The notes under the pieces: model-generated
What the model saw: the letters and a program-made list of their open reading frames with translations, nothing else
Databases searched by the model: none
What the model was told of the DNA's origin: nothing
Part shown: piece by piece, positions 23,094 through 33,400 of the stretch
How positions within the stretch are numbered: position 1 is the first letter of the stretch
Layout: each line of letters begins with the position of its first letter
Origin: Ectopseudomonas mendocina
GTDB taxonomy: Bacteria > Pseudomonadota > Gammaproteobacteria > Pseudomonadales > Pseudomonadaceae
Assembly: GCF_008041835.1 (NCBI RefSeq)
Contig: NZ_VRYE01000060.1
Location: forward strand, 1-42,516
Reading direction: 5' to 3'
Length of the DNA stretch: 42,516 nucleotides
Program-made: the position numbers and the translations under genes

Positions 23094-23870
23094 TCAACGT
23101 GGCGGCAGCGCCTTCGCAAGCGCTTCAATGTCCTTCACCACATAGTCAGAAGAAGCAACTAATGGATATAGCGACTGACCTGGACGCGACACAAACGCGG
23201 TACGCAGGCCAGCGCGCTTTGCTCCCGCAATATCCCAGCCATGAGCAGCAACCAACAGTGCATCTTCTGGCGCTACACCACGCTGCTTTGAGGCCCACTT
23301 GTAAACCGCAAGATTAGGCTTGTAGCTCTCAAGCGACTCGCTGCTTAGGTAATCGCTGATCAGGTCATCCAATCCGGCGAACAGCATCTGCGCCTGTACC
23401 GCCCTACGCGATGAATTAGTTAGCGCCACCAGGGTATAGCCCTTATCCCTGAGTATCTGCAGCCCAGGACGGACATCTGCATGAGCGGGTAAGCGAGTGA
23501 TCGGCTCGACGACAGCGGCACGCGCCGCAGCCTCGGTCAAGTTGATACCGTGCGCTTGAGCGACCATCATCAAAGCCGCCGTCCCTACACTACCGAAGTC
23601 GTGATATTGCTCAATCGAGGTTTCGACCAATGAGTAGTGCAACATAGTAGAGAACCATAGGCTGAGCAGATCAGGTCGCCCTCCTAACGCCTGGCCAACA
23701 GAAACACGCATAGGCTCCAGATTGAGCAGGGTTTCGTTGATATCAAGAAAAATAACCGCAGGGGCTTTAGTGCCAGCAAAAGCATTGGCTTGGGCCAAGC
23801 CACTGACAAGTAGCGCGACTGCTAACAAGGTATTGACAAGGGCTCTGCGCATAAGCGTATTTGATTCCAT
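23094..23870 (-). CDS. Exported HAD-family hydrolase
   Basis: This 258-residue protein has an N-terminal signal peptide (RRALVNTLLAVALLVSGLAQANA) followed by a complete HAD fold. The motif I nucleophile is the first Asp of FLDINETLLNL, motif II is ALTNSS, motif III KPNLAVYKWA, and motif IV resembles AAHGWDIAGAKRAG. The last two match haloacid dehalogenase type II-like proteins. A periplasmic location is unusual for this family. The start may be 23870 or the ATG at 23852. Expression seems independent, as it is 43 bp after the DUF2790 gene on the same strand. The substrate is unknown. Confidence 0.82.
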   Translation of the reverse strand: MESNTLMRRALVNTLLAVALLVSGLAQANAFAGTKAPAVIFLDINETLLNLEPMRVSVGQALGGRPDLLSLWFSTMLHYSLVETSIEQYHDFGSVGTAALMMVAQAHGINLTEAAARAAVVEPITRLPAHADVRPGLQILRDKGYTLVALTNSSRRAVQAQMLFAGLDDLISDYLSSESLESYKPNLAVYKWASKQRGVAPEDALLVAAHGWDIAGAKRAGLRTAFVSRPGQSLYPLVASSDYVVKDIEALAKALPPR

Positions 23871-23912
23871 AAACAGTTTTCAATCTAATGTGTAGCGCAA
23901 CAACTTGCGCGA

Positions 23913-24155
23913 TTAATTGTCTGAGCAACCGCCGCCATGCACCTGATATTGCAGGTAATGAACATTACCCTCAGAGTCTTCATACGTCATGATCGAGGAC
24001 GTCACGCCACAGATATGGCTGGTGTCGCTTATGTTTATTACTCGCTTGATATCCAGCTTCATACCGTACCGGTAGACGGTTATTTCTTGCGCAGCAACCT
24101 GGGCGGAGAACAGCAGACTGGCCGCAATCGAGATAGCAACATGCAATAAACGCAT
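23913..24155 (-). CDS. DUF2790 small secreted protein
   Basis: This 80-residue protein has a signal peptide (LLHVAISIAASLLFSAQVAA) and the DUF2790 core YRYGMKLDIKRVINISDTSHICGV ending YQVHGGGC. Two cysteines probably form a disulfide. The family is periplasmic, mostly from Pseudomonas, with no agreed function. It lies downstream of the anti-sigma gene, and a second member (26750-27049) lies upstream of the same operon, sharing DTSHxCGV. Both may belong to the regulon of the sigma factor between them. Confidence 0.82.
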   Translation of the reverse strand: MRLLHVAISIAASLLFSAQVAAQEITVYRYGMKLDIKRVINISDTSHICGVTSSIMTYEDSEGNVHYLQYQVHGGGCSDN

Positions 24156-24232
24156 GGGAATTTACCTTTCATTGAGATGAGGGAAGCCACGGTGCGAACC
24201 AAGGCTCGCACCGCATGAGGAAATAAAGGGAC

Positions 24233-24907
24233 TTAGAAGGTATGTAACAGGTTGAATGGTGAGGTGGATGTCACCTGAGCCAAACCAACTGCATGTACCT
24301 GATCGTAGGCGGCCTCGGCAACGAGCACGCCGTCCTGCTGCCACAGGTAGATGGACAAACCATTTTTGCTCAACTTCTGGGCTTGGGCATCCTGGCGCGA
24401 TAACGATACTGACCCAAAGCGCTGTGGGTCATAGCTGGTTTGATACTGAGTAATTCGCCGACCTGCTTCATCTATGAAAATAATCTGAGTGGCAAGCGCG
24501 CCAAGCAACGTGCAATAGCGCGCGCCCTTGAGTGAGGCACTCGTGGCAGTAGGCCGCACGTCTTGCACCATAAAGTCCAGACGATCCATGGCTGTGCGCA
24601 ATTGCTCAACCGAGGAAGCCTGCACATCCAGCTTATTGATCCGCACATGGTTGATGAATACCTCTTCACTGATGCGTAAACGCAGCTCGGCCAATGCCTG
24701 ATTGGGCTGAAGCTGAGTACTCAGCAAGGGCGTGATTACAGCGACCAGCACCAGGCAACAAGCAATCGCGGCAAGTCGCATCCGGCTGAATCTCTGCTGT
24801 GGCGCACGCTTGAGTCGGCGCTGCAAACGCTCATATTGCAGATCGTCGAGCGCTGGCTGCCTAAGTAAGTCAGCAAACTGCGAGCGGAGTGGATCAGGAT
24901 TGCTCAT
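24233..24907 (-). CDS. Anti-sigma factor-like membrane protein
   Basis: This 224-residue protein has a cytosolic N-terminal part (about 1-45), one membrane segment (LAAIACCLVLVAVITPLLS, about 45-63) and a periplasmic domain. It is encoded directly after, and overlapping, an ECF sigma factor gene. The start is taken at 24907; an in-frame ATG at 24913 is possible. Position, topology and overlap support an anti-sigma role, but I see no zinc-binding HxxxCxxC motif, so the interaction mode would differ from ZAS-type anti-sigmas. Confidence 0.75.
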   Translation of the reverse strand: MSNPDPLRSQFADLLRQPALDDLQYERLQRRLKRAPQQRFSRMRLAAIACCLVLVAVITPLLSTQLQPNQALAELRLRISEEVFINHVRINKLDVQASSVEQLRTAMDRLDFMVQDVRPTATSASLKGARYCTLLGALATQIIFIDEAGRRITQYQTSYDPQRFGSVSLSRQDAQAQKLSKNGLSIYLWQQDGVLVAEAAYDQVHAVGLAQVTSTSPFNLLHTF

Positions 24908-25397
24908 ATGCATCTCCCAAGGAGCCAGCCTGCGGCTGGGCCATGCTATTAACCTTTTGACGCATGCGGTGCAGTCGCGACAGGATGGAGCCACGCGGTT
25001 GACCGAGTTGCAACGCGATCTCGCTCGCTGACATTTCTTCAGCGGCCCAGAGGAACATCACCTCACGCTCGCCAGGGCTGAAGGTTTGCCAAACCGACTG
25101 CAACCTACGCTCATCGATCAAGCTACGCTCGAGACAGGCTTCTGTACCCGGAAATTCATCCGGAAACTCCAACGACTCGAAAGGTACACGCTGGCTTCGC
25201 CGCAGCTGATCATAGTAGAGGTTGCGTGCTACCCGACGCATCCAGGCCAGTGGGTTTTGGACGACCTCAGTAGTCGCCGCCAGATAGCGCTCCACAGCAC
25301 CATGCAGCAAGTCTTCGGCATCCGCTGGCTGACCGGCCAAAGCCAAACAGTAGCGGTAAAGGCGATCCCACTGCTCACGTGAAATATCCATCTTCAT
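24894..25397 (-). CDS. ECF-type RNA polymerase sigma factor
   Basis: This 167-residue protein has region 2 (YRYCLALAGQPADAEDLLHGAVERYLA, then NPLAWMRRVARNLYYDQLRR) and region 4 (FSPGEREVMFLWAAEEMSASEIALQLGQPRGSILSRLHRMRQKV). The start at 25397 is one base after the CcdA stop; a downstream ATG at 25391 is in frame. It overlaps the anti-sigma gene by 14 bp. Co-transcription with thioredoxin and CcdA suggests that it responds to periplasmic thiol or metal stress. Confidence 0.9.
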   Translation of the reverse strand: MKMDISREQWDRLYRYCLALAGQPADAEDLLHGAVERYLAATTEVVQNPLAWMRRVARNLYYDQLRRSQRVPFESLEFPDEFPGTEACLERSLIDERRLQSVWQTFSPGEREVMFLWAAEEMSASEIALQLGQPRGSILSRLHRMRQKVNSMAQPQAGSLGDAYEQS

Positions 25398-25398
25398 C

Positions 25399-26109
25399 CT
25401 AGAGCGCAAAAACCCAATCAGGCAGGATGCTCAATGCGTAGGTCTCCAGCACCTTGTCCACGCCAGTCAATACCAAACCACCAAGCACCAAAAGCAATGT
25501 GCCCAGCAGTTGCTTGCCGCGCGAGGCATTACTCATCAGGCTAGGCCGCCAACGACTCAATAACCGGCCAGAGAGGAGAGCGGCCAGTATCAACACAGCG
25601 GCGGTACCAATGCCGAAGGCGAACATCACTACGAATGCCATGGCCATGTCCTGCCCCATAGAGGCCAGGGCGATGGCCGCGCCAAGCGTGGGACCTACGC
25701 AAGGTAGCCAAACGAGCCCCAACAGCGCCCCAAGACCAAATTGGCCCATGGCTGAGCCGCCTTTGTAGCCACTAGTGTCAACCCGACTGGTCAACCGCGA
25801 TAAATGCAACGTCAGCCAATCCCCCAGCGGCTTGACGACCAATGTCAGGCCCACCAGGACTAGTAGCACCGCCGCCACATAGCGGAAAACCACCGGATCT
25901 ATACCCAGGTTGAGTAGGACAAAGCTGATCAACGTACCGGCGACCGCAAACGCGGTACTCAGACCTAGCGCGAGAAACAATGCATCTCGCCTGCGTGAGC
26001 CCGCGGTTGATGACATCACCACAGGCACCAGCGGCCACACACATGGAGAGAGAATACTCAACACTCCAGCAACCATGGCCAGTGGAATGGAGGCAAGTTC
26101 AATTGCCAT
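25399..26109 (-). CDS. CcdA/DsbD-type transmembrane thiol transporter
   Basis: This 236-residue membrane protein has six predicted helices. Its two redox cysteines are in the family positions: Cys23 (ILSPCVWPLVPV) and Cys137 (LVWLPCVGPTLG). Proteins of this type carry reducing equivalents from cytosolic thioredoxin to periplasmic thiol proteins. The start overlaps the thioredoxin stop (TGATG), so the two work as a pair. Confidence 0.9.
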   Translation of the reverse strand: MAIELASIPLAMVAGVLSILSPCVWPLVPVVMSSTAGSRRRDALFLALGLSTAFAVAGTLISFVLLNLGIDPVVFRYVAAVLLVLVGLTLVVKPLGDWLTLHLSRLTSRVDTSGYKGGSAMGQFGLGALLGLVWLPCVGPTLGAAIALASMGQDMAMAFVVMFAFGIGTAAVLILAALLSGRLLSRWRPSLMSNASRGKQLLGTLLLVLGGLVLTGVDKVLETYALSILPDWVFAL

Positions 26110-26489
26110 CAGTTGGCCAGCCCCTGCTCGATCGCAGCGCCGATCACCGACTCACGGGTTTCCGCCACACTGAACCACAATTGTTCACCGTGCTTGTACA
26201 GCAAAAGGGTAGATTGTCGCGGCGCACGAAACTGAGCCACCAAATCCTTGCGCGAATCGAAGTCTACCTCCAGCACGTGCAAGCTTTTATCCGGATTTTG
26301 TTCGATCCAGCGATTGATGATTTCCCCTTGCTTCTTGCATGTCGGGCACCAAGGAGCATTGATATCTACCAACACCAGATCACCCGTGGCTTGCAGATCA
26401 TCGAAGCGCTCCTGGCTGTAGGGTTCCCCTGCGATAGCCTGACCAACCAAAGCAAAACCAATCAATAAAGCAGAGAAAAATCGTTTCAT
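26109..26489 (-). CDS. Periplasmic thioredoxin-like protein
   Basis: This 126-residue protein starts at 26489 with a signal peptide (KRFFSALLIGFALVGQAIA). The thioredoxin fold carries APWCPTCKK with Cys48 and Cys51. It would be kept reduced by the adjacent CcdA-type protein and reduce periplasmic substrates. It is the first gene of the thioredoxin-ccdA-sigma-anti-sigma operon. A GGTCGA/TCGACC palindrome at 26531-26544 lies about 42 bp upstream and may be regulatory. Confidence 0.88.
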   Translation of the reverse strand: MKRFFSALLIGFALVGQAIAGEPYSQERFDDLQATGDLVLVDINAPWCPTCKKQGEIINRWIEQNPDKSLHVLEVDFDSRKDLVAQFRAPRQSTLLLYKHGEQLWFSVAETRESVIGAAIEQGLAN

Positions 26490-26530
26490 GTGTAACCCCA
26501 AATAGATTGACAGCTGCCGAGCAGGCAGTC

Positions 26531-26544
26531 GGTCGAACTCGACC
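26531..26544. promoter_or_regulatory. Palindrome upstream of thioredoxin-sigma operon
   Basis: GGTCGAACTCGACC has 6-bp perfect arms separated by 2 bp, about 42 bp upstream of the thioredoxin start. It could be an operator. Confidence 0.35.
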
Positions 26545-26749
26545 ATTCCAAAGTAGTTGCCACATAGAGACGAACGAAAGGCGTCGTTGATTGCAGGGCT
26601 AACACAACAAACGCAACATCATTCCAACTGGCCTTGGCCATTGAGCTGGCAACGATCCAACGACCGCAGCTCAGAGAACTGAGATTAGGCTTGCGCCTGA
26701 CGGCACCACATCCGTGATCAGCGCCGCCCGAGCGCTTCGAGATTCGATC

Positions 26750-27049
26750 TCAGTGGTCGAAACAACCTCCGCCGAGGATCAGATATTCCAGGGCGCGCAC
26801 TTCGCCTCGGCTATTTTCATAATGCATGACTGTCGGTACGACTCCGCATAGGTGGCTGGTGTCGCTGGTGGACAGGACCCTTGCGATATCCAGCTTCAAG
26901 CCGTAACGATAAGTTTCTACGGGAACCTGTCCCGCCTGTGGCTGACTTTCGATATGTATCGCCTGGCCCTGCGCGGCCTGCGCCAATCCACCCGCGACGA
27001 CCAGGACGACAGTTATGACCGATGCCAATACTTGTTTCGAGACTTTCAT
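26750..27049 (-). CDS. DUF2790 small secreted protein
   Basis: This 99-residue protein starts at 27049 after GGAGG. It has a signal peptide (VLASVITVVLVVAGGLAQA) and a DUF2790 domain: YRYGLKLDIARVLSTSDTSHLCGVV and YLILGGGC. It is closely related to the protein at 23913-24155. It lies between the sigma operon and the divergent copper-efflux cluster. No function is established. Confidence 0.82.
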   Translation of the reverse strand: MKVSKQVLASVITVVLVVAGGLAQAAQGQAIHIESQPQAGQVPVETYRYGLKLDIARVLSTSDTSHLCGVVPTVMHYENSRGEVRALEYLILGGGCFDH

Positions 27050-27204
27050 GACTGCAACCTCCAGCGAAATCCTCACACTATTGGGATGCACGGCCGGAAG
27101 GCTTGTTACAGTGCAGTTGGGCTCGGCGGTTCAGGGTGCGACAAGATGCCCGGCATGAGTTTCACGAGTATCCTAGTCCCACGGCCTGTACTAGACTGCA
27201 GCGC

Positions 27205-27534
27205 ATGAGACGACACCTGCATTTACTGCTCCTGCTACTCAGCCTGACCCTTCCCGTGAACGCGGTGGCGGGTCTGCTCGCGCTTTCGCAGCCATGTCCC
27301 ATGGAGCACATGTCGATGGCGGATATGCAGGGCTCTTGCTGCCAAGACCAGGCGCAGCAGCTTGCCAACGGCAAAGTGTGCAAGACCGGACAAGAGTGCA
27401 AGAACAATGGCATGCTGCAGGTCTCGGTCATCAAGACACCCTGTCTATTTGTTCGCTCCCTAGCCCTCACCCCCACCCTCGATTTCCATCCCTCCACCTC
27501 CCCTTCCGGGGTGTGGCGACCGCCCCGCGTCTGA
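27205..27534 (+). CDS. Cys/Met-rich secreted protein preceding cus genes
   Basis: This 109-residue protein starts at 27205. A signal peptide (RRHLHLLLLLLSLTLPVNAVA) is followed by CPMEHMSMADMQGSCC, then Cys at 59, 65 and 80. The Met/His/Cys motifs are typical soft-metal ligands, and the gene is directly upstream of a CusCBA-type pump. A periplasmic Cu(I)/Ag(I)-binding or chaperone role is inferred. I do not know a named family. Confidence 0.68.
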   Translation: MRRHLHLLLLLLSLTLPVNAVAGLLALSQPCPMEHMSMADMQGSCCQDQAQQLANGKVCKTGQECKNNGMLQVSVIKTPCLFVRSLALTPTLDFHPSTSPSGVWRPPRV

Positions 27535-27635
27535 TTCCCGTGCTGACTTGAGTTCCGTTTCCCCCTCTTAGGCGGCGAGACGGTATGCGTGCGCCCGCCT
27601 GGGTGCGCGCCGGATCATCCACAGGAATCGTGAAA

Positions 27636-28892
27636 ATGAGTTTCCGACGCAATCGCGGAGGGCGCGCCCGTCTGGCGCCCCTCACGCTGTGCGCCCTGGC
27701 CATGCCTGGCCTGGCCGCCGCCCTTACCCTGGACGAAGCTCTGCGCCTGGCCGAGCACGAGGCACCGTCGCTGGCTGCCCATGTGGCCAACCGCGAGGCC
27801 GCCGGCCAGGCGGCCATCCCCGCCGGCGAACTGCCGGATCCCAAGTTACTGCTGGGCCTGCAGAACGTCCCCATCGAGGGCAACGACCGCTGGCAACTGG
27901 ATCGTGAGCCGATGACCATGCAGATGGTCGGGGTCATGCAGGAGGTCCCAAACCGCGCCAAGCGCCGCGCCCGGATGGAGGTCGCTCAAGCCGGCATCGA
28001 CAGCGCCGACACGCTGCAACGTATAGAACGCCTCAGGGTCCGCCGGGAAACCGCGCTGGCCTGGATCGGCGGCTTCGCCGTCGAACAGAAGTTGCAGCTG
28101 TTTCAGAGCCTGTACGAGGAGAACCGCCTGCTGGCCAAGGCCGTACAGGCCCGTCTGGCCGGCGGCCGTGGCCAGGCGACCGACAGCTTGACGCCCAAGC
28201 AGGAGGCGGCGCTGCTCGCAGAACAAGAAGATGAACTCGAACGCAACCGCACCCAGAGCCGTGCGGCCCTGCGCCGTTGGGTCGGAGCAGCGGCCGTCGA
28301 GCCGCTGTCCGGCGCCTGGCCGAACTGGCGCGTAGACGAGTTGCATTTGCGCCACGGCTTGGATCGCCATCCGGAACTGGAAGCCTTTGTGCCAATGACA
28401 CAGCAGGCAGAGGCTCAGGTGCGTCTGGCCGAAGCGGACAAGAAGCCCGACTGGAGCTGGGAGCTGGCCTATCAGAAGCGTGGCGACGCCTTTGGCGACA
28501 TGGTCTCGGTGCAATTCAGCCTTGACTTGCCGCTGTTCAGCGCCAGCCGCCAGGACCCGAAAATTGCCGCCAGGCGTGCCGAACTGTTGCGCCTTGAGGC
28601 TGAGCGTGAAGCCATGACACGCGAGCGCCTGCAAGAACTCGATGACGATCTGGCCGAGTACCGCCGCCTGGATCGAGCACTTGCACGCAGCCAACAGACC
28701 CTGGTGCCACTAGCCGAGGAAAAGGTGCAACTGGCCATGGCCGACTACCGTGCTGGCCGCGGTGAGTTGATGAGTCTGGTGGCCGCCCGCCGTGAGCTGA
28801 TCGAAGCGCGGCTGAAACACATAGACCTGCAACAGCAACGCGCGCAAACCAGCGCTCGCCTGTATTTTGCTTATGGAGACAGAAGCCAATGA
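27636..28892 (+). CDS. Outer-membrane efflux protein, CusC/CzcC-like
   Basis: This 418-residue TolC-family protein starts at 27636. A signal peptide (LAPLTLCALAMPGLAAA) precedes TLDEALRLAEHEAPSL, the usual TolC opening. Two structural repeats of coiled-coil helices follow, with LDLPLFSASRQDPKIAARRAEL and a C-terminal ADYRAGRGELMSLVAARRELIEA. It would form the outer-membrane channel of the tripartite metal pump. The stop overlaps the next gene start (ATGA). Confidence 0.88.
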   Translation: MSFRRNRGGRARLAPLTLCALAMPGLAAALTLDEALRLAEHEAPSLAAHVANREAAGQAAIPAGELPDPKLLLGLQNVPIEGNDRWQLDREPMTMQMVGVMQEVPNRAKRRARMEVAQAGIDSADTLQRIERLRVRRETALAWIGGFAVEQKLQLFQSLYEENRLLAKAVQARLAGGRGQATDSLTPKQEAALLAEQEDELERNRTQSRAALRRWVGAAAVEPLSGAWPNWRVDELHLRHGLDRHPELEAFVPMTQQAEAQVRLAEADKKPDWSWELAYQKRGDAFGDMVSVQFSLDLPLFSASRQDPKIAARRAELLRLEAEREAMTRERLQELDDDLAEYRRLDRALARSQQTLVPLAEEKVQLAMADYRAGRGELMSLVAARRELIEARLKHIDLQQQRAQTSARLYFAYGDRSQ

Positions 28893-30412
28893 AGACTCGA
28901 ATTTGGCGAGGCGCGTTGCCGGGCCTCCTGCTATCGGGCATCGGCGTGACAGCTGGCTACTGGTTCGCCCATCAGTCGATGAACCACGCCTCCGCGCCCC
29001 CTCAGGCACCAACCCAGGCCAGCAAGGCCGACGAACGCAAGGTGCTGTATTGGTACGACCCCATGGTGCCGCAGCATAAGTTCGACCAGCCGGGCAAATC
29101 GCCCTTTATGGACATGCAACTGGTGCCGCGCTATGCCGACGAGGGGGGCGACAGCGCTGCAGTCAGCATCGATGCGAGCATCACCCAAAACTTGGGCATG
29201 CGCCTGGCTCCGGTGACCCGCGGGGCGTTGGTCAATAGCCTGGAAACGGTCGGCAACCTGACGTTCAATACTCGTGATATTGCCGTGGTGCAGGCACGTA
29301 CGGGTGGTTTCGTCGAGCGCGTCTATGCCCGCGCGCCGGAGGATCTGCTCGAAGCCGGCGCGCCCCTGGCCGATCTGCTGGTGCCTGAGTGGGTTCGTGC
29401 CCAGGAAGAGTACCTGGCCCTGCGCGATGCCGGCGATCCCGCATTACTGGCGGCGGCGCGCCAGCGTTTGCGTCTGGCCGGTATGCCGGCGGCCTTGATC
29501 ACCCGCTTCGAACGCAGCGGCAAGGTCCAGGCGCTGTGGACGGTGGCCAGCCCGATCGCCGGTGTGCTGCAACAACTCGATGTACGCGAAGGCATGAACC
29601 TGATGGCGGGTGACACCCTGGCCACCATCAACGGTTTGCGCAGCGTCTGGTTGGATGTGGCGGTGCCCGAGGCCGAAGCCCGGGGCCTGCGCTCAGGCCA
29701 GGCGGTAGAGGCGCGCCTGCCGGCGTTTCCCGGCGAAGTGCTCAGCGGCAGCATCGAAGCCGTTCTGCCCCAGGCCAACCTGGACAGTCGCACCCTGCGC
29801 GTGCGCGTAGTCCTGGATAATCCCGACGGTCGCCTGCGTCCGGGTCTGACCGCCCAGGTACGGCTGACCCGGCCGGCACAGGGCGATGTGCTGTTGGTAC
29901 CGAGCGAGGCGGTTATTCGCAGTGGCCGCCGCGCCTTGGTGATGCTTGCCGAGGGCGAAGGACGCTACCGCCCGGTGGAGGTGCGCCTGGGCCAAGAAGC
30001 GGCGGGCAACACGCAGATTCTCGAAGGGCTGGAGGAAGGCCAGCAGGTGGTTGTCTCCGGGCAGTTCCTGCTCGACTCCGAGGCCAGCCTGCGCGGCATC
30101 CTGGTTCAGGAACTCGGCGCGCCAGCGGCCGAGGTCAAGCTACAGCCGGCCCTGCATGAAGCCGAAGGACAGATCGACGCCATCGAGGACGATGGCGTGA
30201 TGCTCACCCATGGCCCGTTCAAGACCCTGGGCATGCCAGGTATGAGCATGCTGTTTCCGGTGGCCGATGCGGCGCTGCTGGAGGGCTTCAAGCCGGGTGA
30301 CCGGGTGCGGGTCGGGGTGCGCGCCGACGACGAAGGGATGTGGATCGAGCGCATCGAGCACCTGATGCCCGCGCCCCATGGCGAGCGCGCCGACCAGGGG
30401 GTGCAGCCATGA
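28889..30412 (+). CDS. cusB: RND periplasmic adaptor CusB with metal-binding ends
   Basis: This 507-residue membrane-fusion protein has three parts. Residues 53-82 hold a heavy-metal-binding segment ([19 protein letters not shown], then MDMQLVPRY). The middle is the adaptor with the lipoyl and beta-barrel domains. The C-terminus (about 425-497) resembles the copper chaperone CusF ([19 protein letters not shown]). Chaperone and adaptor are therefore fused in one chain. It connects CusC and CusA and hands over Cu(I)/Ag(I). It is coupled to the cusC-like and cusA genes by ATGA overlaps. Confidence 0.92.
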   Translation: MKTRIWRGALPGLLLSGIGVTAGYWFAHQSMNHASAPPQAPTQASKADERKVLYWYDPMVPQHKFDQPGKSPFMDMQLVPRYADEGGDSAAVSIDASITQNLGMRLAPVTRGALVNSLETVGNLTFNTRDIAVVQARTGGFVERVYARAPEDLLEAGAPLADLLVPEWVRAQEEYLALRDAGDPALLAAARQRLRLAGMPAALITRFERSGKVQALWTVASPIAGVLQQLDVREGMNLMAGDTLATINGLRSVWLDVAVPEAEARGLRSGQAVEARLPAFPGEVLSGSIEAVLPQANLDSRTLRVRVVLDNPDGRLRPGLTAQVRLTRPAQGDVLLVPSEAVIRSGRRALVMLAEGEGRYRPVEVRLGQEAAGNTQILEGLEEGQQVVVSGQFLLDSEASLRGILVQELGAPAAEVKLQPALHEAEGQIDAIEDDGVMLTHGPFKTLGMPGMSMLFPVADAALLEGFKPGDRVRVGVRADDEGMWIERIEHLMPAPHGERADQGVQP

Positions 30413-33400
30413 TCGCCGCCCTGATCCGCTGGTCGGTGGCCAACCGTTTCCTGGTGCTGCTGGCGACCCTGTTCGCCACCGCCTGGGGCATCTGGTCGCT
30501 GCAGAACACGCCCATCGATGCATTGCCGGATCTGTCCGATACCCAGGTGATCATCCGCACCCCCTATCCGGGCCAGGCCCCGCAGATCGTCGAGAACCAG
30601 GTCACCTACCCGCTGGCCACCACCATGCTGTCGGTGCCGGGGGCAAAGGCCGTGCGCGGCTATTCGTTCTTCGGCGACAGTTTCGTCTATGTCTTGTTCG
30701 AGGACGACACCGATCTCTACTGGGCGCGCTCACGGGTGCTGGAGTATCTCAGCCAGATCCAGAGCCGTTTGCCGGCCAGCGCCAAACCGGCGCTGGGGCC
30801 GGATGCCACCGGGGTCGGCTGGATCTATCAGTACGCCCTGGTCGACCGCACCGGCCAGCATGACTTGGCGCAGTTGCGCGCGCTGCAGGACTGGTTCCTC
30901 AAGTTCGAACTGAAGACCCTGGCGAATGTCGCCGAGGTGGCGACCATCGGCGGCATGGTCAAGCAGTATCAGGTGCTGCTCGACCCGATCAAGCTGGCCA
31001 GTCTAGGGCTGACCCAGTCCGAGGTGACGGCGGCCATCGGCCGGGCCAACCAGGAAACCGGGGGCGCCGTGCTGGAGTTGGCGGAAACCGAGTTTATGGT
31101 GCGTGCTTCCGGTTACCTGCAAAGCCTTAACGACTTTCGCGCCATTCCACTACGCCTGGATGCCGGCGGTGTGCCGGTCACCCTGGGCGAGGTGGCGCAT
31201 ATCCAGCTCGGCCCGGAGATGCGCCGCGGCATCACCGAGCTCGATGGCGAGGGCGAAGTGGTGGGCGGCGTGGTCATTCTGCGCAGCGGCAAGAACGCGC
31301 GCAGCACCATCGAGGCGGTCAAGGTCAAGCTCGGAGAACTCGAAAGCAGCCTGCCGGACGGGGTGGAGATCGTCACCACCTACGACCGCAGCCAGCTGAT
31401 CGATCGCGCGGTGACCAACCTCAGCCATAAGCTGATCGAGGAATTTATCGTCGTGGCGCTGGTCTGCGCGGCCTTTCTCTGGCATCTGCGCTCCTCGCTG
31501 GTGGCCATCGTATCCTTGCCGGTCGGGGTGCTGATCGCCTTTATCGTCATGCACCAGCAGGGCATCAACGCCAATATCATGTCCCTCGGCGGCATCGCCA
31601 TCGCTATCGGTGCCATGGTCGATGCCGCGGTAGTGATGATCGAGAACGCGCACAAGAAGATCGAAGCCTGGCACCAGAAGCATCCCGGCGAAGCGCTCAA
31701 GGGCGAAATCCACTGGAGGGTGATCATCGATGCGGCGGTGGAAGTCGGACCGGCGCTGTTCTTCTGCCTGTTGATCATCACCCTGTCGTTTATCCCGGTG
31801 TTCACCCTGCAGGCCCAGGAAGGCCGCCTGTTCGGCCCGCTGGCCTTCACCAAGACCTATGCTATGGCCGCGGCCGCGGGGCTATCGGTGACCCTGGTGC
31901 CAGTGCTGATGGGCTACTGGATTCGCGGGCGGATTCCCGACGAGGCGCGCAACCCGCTGAACCGCGGGCTGATCCGTCTCTACCAGCCGGCGCTGGATGC
32001 GGTACTGGCATGGCCCAAGACCACCCTGGCCGTCGCGTTGCTGGTGTTTCTCAGCACCCTGTGGCCACTGTCGAAGCTGGGCGGCGAGTTCCTGCCGCCG
32101 CTGGATGAGGGCGATCTGCTGTATATGCCGTCGGCCCTGCCCGGGTTGTCGGCGCAGAAGGCCGCGCAACTGCTGCAGCAGACCGACCGGATGATCAAGA
32201 GCGTGCCGGAAGTCGCCCATGTGTTCGGCAAGGCCGGCCGCGCCGAAACCGCAACCGACCCGGCGCCACTGGAGATGTTCGAGACCACTATCCAGTTCAA
32301 GCCGCGCGAGCAGTGGCGCGCCGGCATGACCGCGAACAAGCTGGTGGAGGAACTGGATCGAGTGGTGCAGGTGCCGGGGCTGACCAATATCTGGATTCCG
32401 CCGATCCGCAACCGTATCGATATGCTCGCCACCGGGATCAAAAGCCCGATTGGGGTCAAGGTCGCGGGCAGCGACCTGGCGCAAATCGATGCGACTACCC
32501 AGGCCATCGAGAAGGTGGCCAAAGACGTGCCCGGGGTGAGTTCGGCCCTGGCCGAGCGGCTGACCGGCGGGCGCTATATCGATGTCGACATTGACCGGGT
32601 GGCGGCTGCACGTTACGGCCTGAATATCGCCGACGTGCAGGCGATCGTCTCCAGCGCCATCGGCGGTGAGAATGTCGGCGAGACGGTCGAAGGCCTGGCG
32701 CGTTTCCCCATCAGCGTGCGTTATCCGCGGGAATGGCGCGACTCGCTTGACGGGCTCGAACAGCTGCCGATCTACACCCCCCAGGGCAGCCAGATCACCC
32801 TGGGTACGGTGGCACGGATCAGGATCAGCGACGGCCCGCCGATGCTCAAGAGCGAGAACGCGCGGCCCTCGGGCTGGGTCTATGTGGATGTGCGTGACCG
32901 CGACCTAGCCTCGGTGGTGGCCGACCTGCGCGCTACCATCGACCAGCAGGTGCACCTGCAACCGGGCATCAGCCTCAGCTATTCGGGGCAGTTCGAGTTT
33001 CTCGAACGGGCCAACGCGCGGCTCAAGCTGGTGGTGCCGGCCACCCTGCTGATCATCTTCGTGCTGCTTTACTTGTGCTTTGGTCGCCTCAGTGAGGCCC
33101 TGTTGATCATGGCCACCCTGCCCTTTGCCTTGGTCGGCGGCGTCTGGTTCCTCTATTTGCTTGGTTTTCACCTGTCGGTGGCCACCGGGGTCGGCTTTAT
33201 CGCCCTGGCCGGTGTGGCTGCAGAGTTCGGAGTGATTATGTTGCTCTATCTGAAAAACGCCTGGAACGAACGACAGGATGCCGGACACAACGACGAGGCC
33301 GCACTGCTAGAAGCGATCCGCGAAGGCGCCGTGCTGCGTGTACGGCCCAAGGCGATGACCGTGGCGGTGATCATCGCCGGGCTGCTACCGATCCTTCTCG

